Assembly (NCBI GenBank): GCA_021234155.1
Contig: JAJEKV010000095.1
Coordinates: 3,670,621-3,734,620 of the forward strand
DNA: 64,000 nt
Reading direction: 5' to 3'
Origin: Isoetes taiwanensis
Lineage: Eukaryota > Streptophyta > Lycopodiopsida > Isoetales > Isoetaceae
This document shows, in pieces, positions 42,414 to 53,269 of the stretch (its first letter is position 1; every line of letters begins with the position of its first letter). The notes beneath the pieces are model-generated. The model worked only from the letters and a program-made list of their open reading frames with translations. It had not been told where the DNA came from and did no database searches. Made by a program: the position numbers and the translations under genes.

Positions 42414-45400
42414 TCATTCTAGAACGTTACAGGTTTCAAAGTCTGACATAATTTCAAATAACATCATTATATCCTTTCGTTCTTTCCAGATGTCCTTCAG
42501 GTAGGAACTCAACTTATGAGTTGGCATACTTAGAAGTTCCTTCAACGTAGAAGCATGAACCCCATGTTGCTCCCTTAAGTGCACATATGATGCGCAATCC
42601 AAAAAAGCATGCTTTTCTGTTTCTATCTCCAATTCTAGACAACCAGGGCAATACCTATTATAGCGTGGAGTGCCATTCCATCTACCAGTTTCAATATGAA
42701 GGGTATGCGATGACAATCTCAATTGGGAAATAATCTTCCGATTATTCCTGTCAATATGTGTAAGGAGATATGCTTGCTCTTTATATTCATATAAATCATT
42801 GATCTCATTGAGATAGAACTGCTTTTTGGTGCCCCCGTCGGCATCTACTTGCCACATTTTCCTCAATACTATCTCGGCAACTTGCTCATACACTTCTTTG
42901 CATTTGATTGATTCCGGCCATATACCCTGTCCCAACCATTTCGCTGACCATTTTAAAATATCAAAGTACCACCCTTTCTCCCTTGATTGTTCTAGTGCAA
43001 GACGTGGAAGTCTATCTGAATCCATAGCAAAAACTCTGTTAACATAACTGATTGTCTGACATAAAGCCTCTACCTCAAGTGGCAAAAAACCAGCCTCTGC
43101 CAAAAGCATGCAATACGGGGTCTGACTTTTGGCTCCAAATTCTTCTAATAAGAATCGTTTTTGCACTTTTTCTATTATATCCCAACTCTTTTTGGACAGC
43201 CCTGGCCCCCAAATAGGACAGCCATATAACACAACCGGTTTCACTTGTACACCATAAAGTAACCTTCTCAGTCGCCAATGGTCAAAGTTATTGGATGCAC
43301 ATTGGTGGAACATCTTTGTACAAAGCTCTCATCCCTCCGGATGCACGTTTGAGGCTGCAAGATTCCATCTATAGTTCTTTGGTCACATCAATACCCAAAT
43401 ATTTGTACTCACTAACTTTTTGTAATGTAATTCCTCCAATGAAAAATCTGTTGAGTCCGTCCTCCAAGAACCAAGATCTTTGACTTATTTACATTGACAC
43501 GGAATTTTCTATGAGTACAAAAAGCATCTAGAGCATCTAGGTCTTTGTTGCAATCCAATAGCAGTTCGAGAAATCAACACAATGTCATCCGCAAACATCA
43601 GCAGTTGGAGTACATACCTTCCCAGCCGTGCACCTACTCCACCAAGCCTTGCTAACCAACTTTCAAGCTCGTCGATAAGTAAACCAAAGAGCGTGGGAGA
43701 GCAAGGGCATCCTTGTTTGACCCCTATATTATTCTCAACCTGATCCGATCCTGTAAATGGAAAGGACAATTCAACCAGAACCTGTTTATAGAGGCAAGTA
43801 ACCGCATGTTTTAGCTCATTTGGGATTTGCAGTTCATCAAGTCTTGATGCAAGATCACTTCTGTTTACCCTGTCAAAAGCTTTTGCCAAATCAATGAACG
43901 CCAAATATCTTTTGTTACCTGAACCTTTTGCCCCCTCATTTATAACCCGCAGAGTGGCTAAATGATCCAGTGTGGAATGCTCTTTTCTAAATCCCTTTGG
44001 GTGAATGCTCTACTGTTTGAATCATCTGCCCAACATGAGATCTTTTTCTCCAGCATTGCTGCAAAGAGTTTAGCAAAGATATTAGAAATCAAAATTGTTC
44101 TATAATTCCTTACTTCATCTTTGTCGCCTGCTTTAAATATTGGGGTGACCCTGTTCAAACACCAATCTTTTGGGAATCCACCACGTAGCAGGCTTTCATT
44201 GCACAAATCAGCAAGTATTGCATGAAGGTGCTTTCCTCCCCACTTTAAGAGTTCAATGGAGATGCCCATTGAGTCACTTGCGCGCCCATTTTGCATTTTT
44301 TTAAGAGCCTCCTGTACATCTGGGGTAGTAAAAATAGGATGTGCCTCTCCTCCGGATATTATCTGGTCAATTTGAGGCACAGTATACAATTCTGTGACCC
44401 ATGCCAAGAGATCTTCCCTTTGTATATTTCCAAGAGAAAGTTTCTTTTTTGAGCAATTCCAAAATTTCTTTGGTTCCAATTCAATATCAAGTATAGCCTT
44501 GTTCACGATGGTCTCGATACCATTTACGTTTTTTTTGCCTTAATTATTCTTTTTATCTTTGCTTAGCCGAAGTGGATCCCGAGAATTTCGCACCTCATTT
44601 TTGCTTGTCTACATTCAAAGTCAAACCATTTATTCTGAACCAATCGGCTTTTTTGGCTTTGTTGTGCCAAAAACGTTCTGAGCCACATCTAAGATTAGAT
44701 TTACAAGGCTTTTTTGCTTCTCATCTAAGGGCCCAGAAGACAATTGTATATCTTCTATTTTTTGCTCCAATGCCAATTTATACTCACTTGCTTTTTTGTA
44801 CGTTACTTTCAATCTTGCAGGCGGAATAAGTGCGCAATGTTTCTGATAGGCTTTTGTCTGCATAGAAATCTCCAATGGGGAATGATCGGAGTCAGATTCT
44901 GTCCAAAACTTCGGAAGTTTATGATTTTATCAACTGCTTCAGGATCTCCAAGCAAGTAATCCGCTGTGCTATTCCCATTTGGTTGATGGCATGTGTTGCG
45001 CATAGTTTCAGGGAATCTTGTAATGCCATTGAAGATAATGAAGTTAAATGACTCGCATAGAGCGGTCACATCTTTGTCCCATTTTATTCAAAGCGGGGAT
45101 CTGCTGATGCTGGCGGCCATGAATCATTATCATTTATGTGTTCTTGTAACCACAATGGGTTACCTTCATTGGAAAAGCGTAGCCCGCTTGTTTAGATCCG
45201 ATTCGACCATTCAGGTCCCCCGTTATGAATACATAACCCGAGCTGCCTATACCTTGAAATATCATGAGCCAAGTGCATAAAAGGGTCTTCGCCTTTGAGA
45301 CCTTCCATGGAGTAAATTACAGCCAGGTAATGGATCTAGCGAACAAAATAAACTCTTGCCAAGTAAATATCCATTTGTTCTTGCTTAATTTTTCAGCCGG

Positions 45401-45720
45401 ATATCTTTGTTTGTGATAATGCACTAGCGATGGTTACTTTCCCATGTATTGTATCTCCAACATAACAAGCAATCCCACCCCAACCTCTTGTGCTCTTGCT
45501 TTTTGTGTTCCGCATGAGAATCAAGCGGTCCCGAAATCACTGGTATATCCAAAAGCCTATTTACTACGTGTTCCCTGGGTTTCTACAAAAGCTAGAATAT
45601 CATAATCCATGAACATTCTTGCATTACTCGAATTTTTGATTCATTCATGCCATGTATATTCCATACCGGACACTTGAGGGCCATGCATCCCTATTCTTTG
45701 TTCCACGATCACCAATTTGT
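42414..45720 (-). pseudogene. LINE B ORF2: endonuclease and reverse transcriptase
   Basis: ORF2 makes the nick and the cDNA. In order on the minus strand: endonuclease pieces (WNIHGMN near 45,660; ISGPL near 45,540; NGITRFPETMRNTCHQPNGN and STADYLLGDPEAVDKI near 45,000-44,930); RT region with NRVTPIFKAGDKDEVRNYRT (about 44,150), AFIDLAKAFDRV (about 43,890), GVKQGCPCSPTLFGLLIDEL (about 43,700) and an intact FADD (LLMFADDIVLIS, about 43,590); thumb/C-terminus from 43,313 with HIETGRWNGTPRYNRYCPGC and HAFLDCASY, a C-x2-C-x8-H-x4-C finger. Frameshifts lie near 43,990 and 43,510 and in the endonuclease. Confidence 0.85.
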
Positions 45721-45750
45721 TGTTGATGATATATGCATTTTGCCTTGATT

Positions 45751-46462
45751 TCAGCTTTTTAAGTTCATCCAATATTCTGCTTCCTCTCTTTTTCTTCTTT
45801 GTCTTGTCAAATCATCATTGAGCCAAATCCTATTTCCTTTCAAGTGCCCCTGTTTGCTGCAAAATTCTTGCTTTAGAATCAAGGCTACCAAATTTAAGAA
45901 GTACCGGTCTGCTTCTCCCCTCAATTCGTTTCCCAATCCTTCTACTATAAAGGACACCAGGATCCACAAGATGCATGGTATTTTTAAAAAATTCATTGAC
46001 TACATGACTTACATCTTCTCCTTCATCTTCGGAAGCCCGGCAACCACAATATTCTTAGCCCTTGCGGTCGATCCTCTTGCTCGATATTCTCTCTTGTCCT
46101 TGAGCAAATAAGGAAGAAACCCTACTCTCAATATTTGAGGTGATTCTTTGCTACCATTTGCTCAGGAAGAACATGGAGTGCTATATTCATCGGTTGCCCC
46201 CGATCAAATTCTATATCTGCAAGTTTACTCTTCGGGTTTTCTATTTCAGGCTTAAATTAGCCAATCTCGTAATGGAAGCTTTCATTTCATCTTTTAATTG
46301 TGTTAAATTCTGCTGCAGGTTCCCGATTTCCTGTCTTGCTGCCTTCACCTCTTCTTTTGTTTCTTTCATTTCAGTTAGAAGCTGCTTGATCAAACCAAGA
46401 AGCTCCCCATTATCTTCCTCTTCCGTGTCTCCCTTTTGTGGAGGAATCTTTTTCGGTGGCAT
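45751..46462 (-). pseudogene. LINE B ORF1p: coiled coil and C-terminal domain
   Basis: ORF1p binds the LINE RNA. From the minus-strand ATG at 46,462: MPPKKIPPQKGDTEEEDNGE, then heptad-like LLGLIKQLLTEMKETKEEVK, EIGNLQQNLTQLKDEM, a clear coiled coil. The middle is broken by frameshifts. The C-terminal end (45,900-45,751) has GHLKGNRIWLNDDLTRQRRK, the pattern of the L1 ORF1p C-terminal domain. This differs from the RRM plus zinc-knuckle ORF1 seen in most flowering-plant L1s. Confidence 0.7.
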
Positions 46463-46884
46463 GGCAGCTGTATTTCCGACCTGTGCAGACCGATGGTAGA
46501 GCCTTTATGTTAACCTTGCAACCCTGTGCGCTCAAAAACGGCGCTCAAAAACGGGCAAATCAGTCAGTCCTTGAGCGCCTTGTTATATGTGAATGACATA
46601 TAAATTTAGTATCTTAGATTACGGATTTGTTAGAGTATGCAATCTGTCTATCATAGATATCCAATCTACAAAATATCTTCCAGGTGTAGAGCATTAGCTA
46701 TTGGGTGGATTAATACCCTTAATGTATCAAGAAGTATTGAACTGCTGGCAATTTGGGTGCTGTGGTCACTAGTGCTGGTTTAGGTAATGCTGATATGGTT
46801 GGAGAAGCAGGGGAGCCGGAGAATGTGAGGCACGTACATGTGGCAGCATCTGTTATGTTATGGCCATATCATTTTGTAATTTCA

Positions 46885-47738
46885 TAGTATTCATAACAAA
46901 ACAGGGGCAAAAATGTTACAGGATATAGCAGGCTGTAATGTGCAGCTGAGATTGAAACCTGGGCCTAAATGATGAGGTCCAGGACGTGAAGGGCTAGATA
47001 ACGTCCTGCGCAGAGGCGTTATGGCCCAGGAAAAAATGGCCGAGTGGCCATGTGGCCAGGGACGTCCGAGGCTGCACAGGACGTTATCAACATTAACGTC
47101 CTTAGCTGAAGCATTTGGCAAAGATGCCAAAGCATTTGGCTGCTGGAGCTGGGTACAGAGCCTAAAATCCACCATAGCTACTGGAGCAGGGCATTGGGCT
47201 GAGTACACTACAGGAGCAGGGGATGGAGGCTGCAAAATGCAAAATGCAAAATGCCATGTCTTCTAGAAAAAGGACCTTCCGGACTCCAAAAGAAGAGTTT
47301 CAGAGAATTTCAAAGAAGAGTTTCAGAGAAGAGTTTCCCAAAATGGAGCAGGGGATGGAGGCTGCAAAATGCTGTCTGTGCTTTTGCTTCAGAAAGAGGA
47401 TTTGCCGGACTCCCAAAGCCAGCTTCTAAAAAATTAGGTTCTTGAAAATCATATGCATGTTGGTTCCCTCTACGCCAAGGCGGAGGGTCCTTGAAACCAT
47501 GGCCATGGCGGATCGCCCTTGAAACCACAGAAATCTTGGAGGGCCCTTGAAACCACGACTATGGAGGAGGGTCCTGGAGCACAAAAAAACCATGTGGCAG
47601 ATGTTATGGCCGTTATGGACATAATAATCTTGTTATTTCATAACAGAGTGGGCCATGAATGTTACTGGACATAACACTCTTGAATAGACGGTTGAGATTA
47701 GATCCTACAGCTAAATGCTGAGGCCCAGGACGTGAAGG
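46885..47738. repeat. ~105-bp direct repeats flanking ~650 bp
   Basis: TCATAACA...AATGTTAC-GGA, then GAGATT-AA-CCT, CTAAATG-TGAGG-CCAGGACG and TGAAGG, occurs at about 46,888-46,990 and about 47,638-47,738. The interior carries GGAGCAGGGGATGGAGGCTG twice (about 47,213 and 47,346), a short AAATGC tandem and AAGAGTTTCAGAGAA repeats. It could be a TRIM-like element; no primer site was seen. Confidence 0.4.
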
Positions 47739-48318
47739 AAAAAAGCCCTTTTTCCACATGTCTTATTTTATGGCTATCATATTTTTATAAGACACCATTT
47801 TGAGCTCCACGTCATACATAAGACACGTCCTAAAAAATCAGTTTTCCATTACTCAAATATAAGACATGTCCTATCATATGAGACATGTCCTATCATATGA
47901 GACATGTCCTATAATCTAGGTTTTCCACATTCTGCTTCTTCTGCAATTTCAGGGGAAGAGCTTTCTAAAGCAGAACCACGGTCTTTTGAATCAATGGCAC
48001 ATTGTTCGTCTTCATCAGCTTGGATAGGATCTTCTTCAACTTTTTTATGTGCAGCAGAGCAAAATGGACAGATTCTTGATCAAAAAATTGGAAGCAGATT
48101 TTCGAAAATCCTGTTCAGTATCATCCATCTTCATGTTCCAAGATCATGTCCAGACTCTTCCCAGGAACGACAGAGTCTTATACAATGTTGCTGTCTGAAA
48201 AGCGACATTGTTTTCCCGGAAGAAAAAGCGACATTATATTTGTACAGACTTGAAATGAGACATATCCAGAAAGTTGCCATGGAAAAGCCATGGTATCTTA
48301 AACCATGAAAAAGCCATC
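47738..48318. mobile_element. ATAAGAC-family TIR element, internally deleted copy
   Basis: Left end GAAAAAAGCCCTTTTTCCAC, then ATAAGACACCATTTTGAGCT CCAC and repeated GACATGTCCTATCATATGA units. From about 47,783 to 48,205 it matches 55,479-55,893 closely. Then the sequence jumps to the region matching about 56,405-56,480 (ATATTTGTAC, AAGTTGCCATGGAA-AGCCATGG), so about 520 bp present in the other copy is missing. The right end is poorly defined. Confidence 0.6.
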
Positions 48319-48479
48319 GAGTTCATCTATAAACCAATGATCATGGATCAAGAACTGGCGGGGAGTTGCCAAAAGAGAATATGTTGTCTGAGACAAAAGT
48401 GAAAATTGGGCGCCGAATGACGAAAAACTCGGTATCAGATGGAATGACATTCTTATAGCATTTCAAGGGGCTTCTTATG

Positions 48480-50240
48480 GATTGGTATTGGGACCTTAAT
48501 TTAATAGCACTAATGTTCTTGTGGGGTGGCAGAAGTGTACAACGTTGTGGACATTGGATAATCCGGCTCCGGCATATGTTCACGATTATCCATGGAAATT
48601 ACTTGTGCATGGACAGGCCATCAAGTTGTTGGGGATTCCAGTTGGCATCCATGTTACTATGGGAGCTGCATGGGAGGAGATCATTAGGGGTTTGGAGAAG
48701 CACTTGTTCTGGTGGTCCACTGCTAAGTTGTCTCTTGCGGGTCGCATTACAGTGGCCAAGTCAGTCCTTAGTAGTACCCATGTTTATATGGCATCCTTAC
48801 TGCTAGCACCACAGATCAAAGTGCGTGAGCTCATTGCAATAGTTCGGAACTTTATTTGGGCAGGTACTGAGGAAGGTGCTGTGGTTAAGGTGGCTTGGTC
48901 GAAGTGCATCCTTCCAAAATGGGCAGGTGGTCTGTGTATGATGGACTTCTTACTGCAGAGCAAAGTGCTTATTTCAAAGTTCATTTGGAGACTCCTGAAT
49001 GGTGAGGATGACTCTCCTGGTTCACGCCTTCTTAGACAAGCTCTTGGTCACTATATCCCTCTAGGCAAGAAGGCTGTCAAACCAGTCCTATCTTGGGCTT
49101 TATTTCAGACTCTGCAGCCTTTTCCAAGTGCTTCTCCATTTTTGCGTGGCTTGTTGGCAGCATGGCTTTTCTGGCCATGCCCCTCTATCCATACCCTATT
49201 GGAGACTCCATGGTGGTGGGCACCACTGCCTCCAGACCCCTCAGCACCTCCATTGGCAGCCTCAGTTCATCCCCTTACACAGAGACGATGGGTTCTTGTA
49301 GGTGTTGTCTCTATTCAAGCATGGTATGAGGAGGGTCGCCTACTGTCTTGGCCTGAATTTCAGGCAAAGTTCCTGCTCTCTGGTTGGGATGTATCTCTAT
49401 GGGAGAAGGTCGCAGAAAATTTGCCTCTTATAGTGCAAGTTGGTGTTGCTGAAAGGGTGCCATGGGACTGTCATGAAAATATTCGCAAAGGCAAGCAATT
49501 TGTCAGATCGGTATATCGCCTTCTTTTAGCACCACAACCCCTCCAGTTGCCAGATGGGTGGCACCTACATGTTCCACAGCCCACTTTGTGTCGTACATGG
49601 CGATGGCTTTGGGATAGATTGCTCCACCCTAAAGTCTCAGACTTGTGGTGGCGGGTTATCCCGAGGTGCTCGCGGGTTAATGCCTTTTCGACATCGCTAT
49701 GATCCTCGCATATCCGCGGTATGCCCGCTTCATCTTTTCGGACGTTGATACTCTTGAGCATTGTCTCTTTGATTGTCCCGAGATTCAACGTGGTCACGGC
49801 TACAAGGTTTGTTTAACGGTACATTGGATTTGCCGATGCATCCTTTTGGCGCCCTATCCCAACGCATGGCCTCCGGCTAAACAAAGGGCATTTCATCTTG
49901 GTTCCGGTTGGCTCCTATGGTCGATATGGGAGCGTCCACGGACACCACATCTTTTTGAGCATTTATTCATCGCACCGCGGTGTTATTACGGTGGCCCTTA
50001 GTATTGGCTGACCCTCACGAGTGTTCCTCCCTTGATTCAGAACCGGCGGAACGCATCTGGATTCAGTATCTTCGAATTGATTCTTATCATTAGTCTCCTA
50101 TTCTGGAGTAAGTACATTGTGCTCCAGGCTCGTGCTCCTGTGGCATCTTTGTGTGCTTACACAGTTAGATGAGACATGTAAATTTTGTACTTTTTCTCTG
50201 ATTAATAAACTTTTTGGCTTTCGTCCTTCAAAAAAAAAAA
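48480..50240 (+). mobile_element. LINE E: 5'-truncated L1, ORF2 C-terminal half, poly(A)
   Basis: The plus-strand ORF 48,521-49,702 starts downstream of the RT active site: KLLGIPVGIHVTMGAAWEEI, STAKLSLAGRITVAKSVLSS, RNFIWAGTEEGAVVKVAWSK and PKWAGGLCMMDFLLQSKVLI. After TWRWLWDRLLHPKVSDLWWR the frame breaks near 49,690 and continues as HCLFDCPEIQRGHGYK-type zf-RVT sequence (49,720-49,800). The 3' UTR has AATAAA (50,204) and CGTCCTTC before poly(A) at 50,230-50,240. Confidence 0.85.
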
Positions 50241-51120
50241 GGGGGGGACTCGCAGATATTGGAAGTAGCAATAGGAAGAAAGTTGGTCTTGTAGAAAGAC
50301 AATTTGCACATCTTAAAAAGTTACTATCGAAGTTGCATATTATTTCAATAGCCTGTAAATTACCATGTTATCTCCATGGCATTCTGTTGGAGCTTACATC
50401 TGACCTTCACTAGGATTGAAGATCTAAGCCAGAAGTATAGTCCAGAGGTTTGTGTAATTTGCCAACTGAAGTTATTGTTTTCCTGGCGTCGCAACTTTTC
50501 TAACAAGATGGTTCCCGAAGGAAGTACAACAGTGGTAGTTTTGTTAACGTGATGTCCAATAGATCATGGACACAAACATGGTGGATTGAATTTTTGAGAC
50601 ATTTATCTTAAAATTTGATTCAATGAGATAACATTTCATTCAAGTCATCTGGATGCAGATTCCATTCAAAGGATACTCAAGGAGAACATTTAAACCAAAC
50701 ATGTCGATGCAAGACGTCAAAATTATGGGACATATTTGTTACTACATATTTGCATAAAAATTTCTACGTTCAAGTGCAAAGATAATAGGGTTTCTCGAAT
50801 TTGAAATTTTCAAGCAGGTAAGTGTTTTATATTCCTCAATGCATGTTGAGATATTTTACGAGAAACTATGAATGGTATCACAAGACTTGCCTATGCTGCT
50901 AAGAAAAGCATATTTGCATGGTGTTGTCACTCTCATGGCTATAAATCATTGATGGAAAGGAAAGCTCCAGTTCATAAAGCCATACCATCTAGACACACAT
51001 CTCCTGCTCCAATTACTTTTAGAGTAGATTCTACATTCTAGAGTAGGTTGTCCTAAGATCCTTTTGTCATTTCAGCATTTCTGCTTTGTCTAAATATTGG
51101 TTCGCCATATTGGTCTGCTC
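50241..51120. other. No gene recognised; one short coding-like piece
   Basis: Plus strand 50,265-50,412 reads KKVGLVERQFAHLKKLLSKL before a stop, which might be an exon of an unknown host gene. The rest is AT-rich without recognisable content. Confidence 0.3.
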
Positions 51121-51136
51121 TCACACTGAACATGGT

Positions 51137-51931
51137 ACATTGCTTATTATACTTGCAAATACATACAATGCATGAATATCCTATATATATATATATATTT
51201 TTTTGAATGACGAACAAACAAGTTTATTAATCAGCAAGAATAAGTACAAAATGAATATTTCTCATCTACTTGTATAAGCACAAGAGGGTGCTGCTGGAAC
51301 ACGAGCCTGCGACACCATGTGCTACTAGATAAGTAATAGGAGAGAAAGCTCTGCTAAAGAGGCTAACCACATTGAACCTGTAACGGCATCAACTCCGATG
51401 TGACTACTGGAATCTCAGGAGAGTTTGAAGATGTAACTTGGGCCTTTGACAAAGCAGTATTATCTTCAACCAAATCAGCCCACTGGAGTGGAGCAAAGCG
51501 GCCACATGCAACAGAAGGAGCAGAATCATGTATAGCAAGTGCTGAGGAAAGCTGAGATGCAGAGGTGTTACAACCCTTAACTAACTTTCGAGGTTGATGA
51601 AGAGCAGGTGGATGTTTAGGTGGAGGGTGGGCACCACGACGATCAATATCCATGTACTGCCCATAAATCTCTTCAACTTGCTCTTGCGACCTCTGAATTT
51701 CATCCAACCTTTGCCTTTGTTGATCCAGCAGCAGAGGCGTGGGACCAGCGGCTGGAATAGATGTAGAGGAAGTCACAGGGGGACAAGAGATATCCATTGA
51801 AGAAGGCGCAGTGCTAGGAGTAGGATTTATGGCAGAGGCAACTGGACATAAATATCCTATATATTACATTAAACATAACACATTGCTTATTATACTTGCA
51901 AATACATACAATGCATGAATATCCTATATAT
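51137..51931. repeat. ~54-bp direct repeat pair flanking a LINE insertion
   Basis: ACATTGCTTATTATACTTGC followed by AAATACATACAATGCATGAA and TATCCTATATAT lies at 51,137-51,190 and again at 51,880-51,931. The LINE fragment (51,196-51,848) was inserted at the end of the first copy. Confidence 0.85.
51196..51848 (-). mobile_element. LINE F: short poly(A) LINE copy with ORF1-like tail
   Basis: On the minus strand a Pro/Ser/Gln-rich reading frame (51,797-51,363: PAAGPTPLLLDQQRQRLDEI, YMDIDRRGAHPPPKHPP) is followed by a short 3' UTR with AATAAA and TCGTCATTC before poly(A) (T run at 51,196-51,202). AATATCCTATATAT on both sides (51,176 and 51,850) is the target duplication. The protein piece looks like the C-terminal part of an L1 ORF1; no ORF2 is present. 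Confidence 0.65.
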
Positions 51932-51939
51932 TACAATAT

Positions 51940-52975
51940 ATTACAAGCATAGTCAGATTAAAATGTTTCATTTGTAGTTGTTGCTATGCACCAATTGTCG
52001 GAAAAATGAATGACCAGATCAAAATTTTGTATTTGTAATTATCGTCATGCAACTCATATATGAAAATAAAAATAGCACCTCTTATGGGACCGAGAATATA
52101 TCGAAGCTGCCATTAAGACAAGTCAGCAATTATCACTCTTTTTATTGATAACAATGAAGGGCAATAATGAAGCAATCTATATATTTTGCATAGCTTCCAC
52201 CAAAGTAAGAACATAACTTCTGCTCACCATATGCTTCTATTCGAAATTACCCATACCCATTTTTGAGATCATTTCGAAGGTCATGCCTTTGACCTTGGCT
52301 AAAAACAAAAATTATAGTACTCTAAAGCATATGATGCCGATTTACATCTAGCAAAGAATTTTGCATATGATTTCTTTGTCTTGGTTTATGGACATTTGAG
52401 TTTCAAGGTGGATAGACATTATATAATCTTGCTGCGTGCAAGAAGTTATTGAAAATCTGTCTAAAAAAATGATCTATTTTGTTGGAGATTTTCTATTGAC
52501 TCCTTTAAAAATTATAGAAGCTTTTCAAGTATAGAAGCTTTGCAAGTCATATGTGAAACTGGATGGTTGAAAAAAAAGGGATCAAACATGTCAAATGTTG
52601 ATTTATTGAAGCAGGTAGATAAGACCGATAAATCCACATCATGTTTTGAATATTATTTCTTCATATTTTCATTTGGAGCTATACAACACAACATGGGGAG
52701 CTTTTTAAACGTTTTCCATCTTATAGATAATGGTATATTTAGCCTTGTTGATTTGCAATGAATTGGGCCATACCTACATCAGAATGTTGATTGCAATACC
52801 ATAAGCACATGGCAAAATGTATGGATTTCCGTATGACATTTTTTCAATTTTCTTAAACAGTTTGAAATCTTAGCTTTACTCAGCCACATTTAAGAGGGCC
52901 TTCAAAAGACACTATAATAAGTTCATTGCGAAGGTAGAATAATTTCTATGAATTTTAATGATATTGTTGCTAAGG
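51940..52975. other. No gene recognised
   Basis: AT-rich. Short ORFs only (52,540-52,761 plus). No repeats of note apart from ACTTGCAAATACATACA echoes at its start. Confidence 0.4.
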
Positions 52976-52986
52976 GTGCAAGTGCA

Positions 52987-53160
52987 ATAGATAGATAGAT
53001 AGATAGATAGATGGACTTTTTACATCTACGGAAACCCCAACAGGTTATGGGATGGGTTCACAACACTGGGAATAAGCCTAAATAAAATTCAGGGACTAAG
53101 CTCCATTACAATACGGAATAATAAATGAAAACAACAGAGAAGAAGAACAAATGGAGCAAC
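52987..53160 (-). mobile_element. LINE D: 3' end only, with (ATAG)6 tail
   Basis: An (ATAG)6 tract (52,987-53,010) is followed on the plus strand by TACATCTACGG and AACCCCAACAGGTTATGGG. The latter gives the same hairpin-plus-ATGG pattern as LINEs A-C, on the minus strand (AACC/GGTT stem, 53,034-53,045). The rest to about 53,160 would be 3' UTR. No coding sequence is left. Confidence 0.5.
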
Positions 53161-53269
53161 TAAATATAATCCATCCAGGAGTTTTGAGGCCTATTTGATG
53201 TTCACGTTGCAACAGTCATCATGTAGCCTTCATTCTGGGCTATCAGCTCGATCTTTGCACGTCAAAGAA

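Larger units (their letters stand above)
42328..46560 (-). mobile_element. LINE B: near full-length L1-clade element
   Basis: This ~4.2-kb minus-strand element contains ORF1 (from 46,462), an endonuclease/reverse-transcriptase ORF2 and a zinc-knuckle C-terminus, then a 3' hairpin and a TTTAA tail. The 5' leader has a repeated GTTTTTGAGCGC phrase near 46,535-46,550. Several frameshifts show it is no longer active. It is related to LINE C at 57,311-58,020 (shared LPLEVEAL, ETGRW and C-terminal Cys/His order). Confidence 0.85.

Noticed and set aside
47855-47915. GACATGTC repeats resemble p53 half-sites (RRRCATGYYY)
   Set aside because: Plants lack p53. The repeats belong to the TIR element and are better read as subterminal transposase sites.
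48521-50000. Treating the 393-codon frame as a host gene
   Set aside because: It is the C-terminal half of an L1 ORF2, followed by a zf-RVT region and poly(A).
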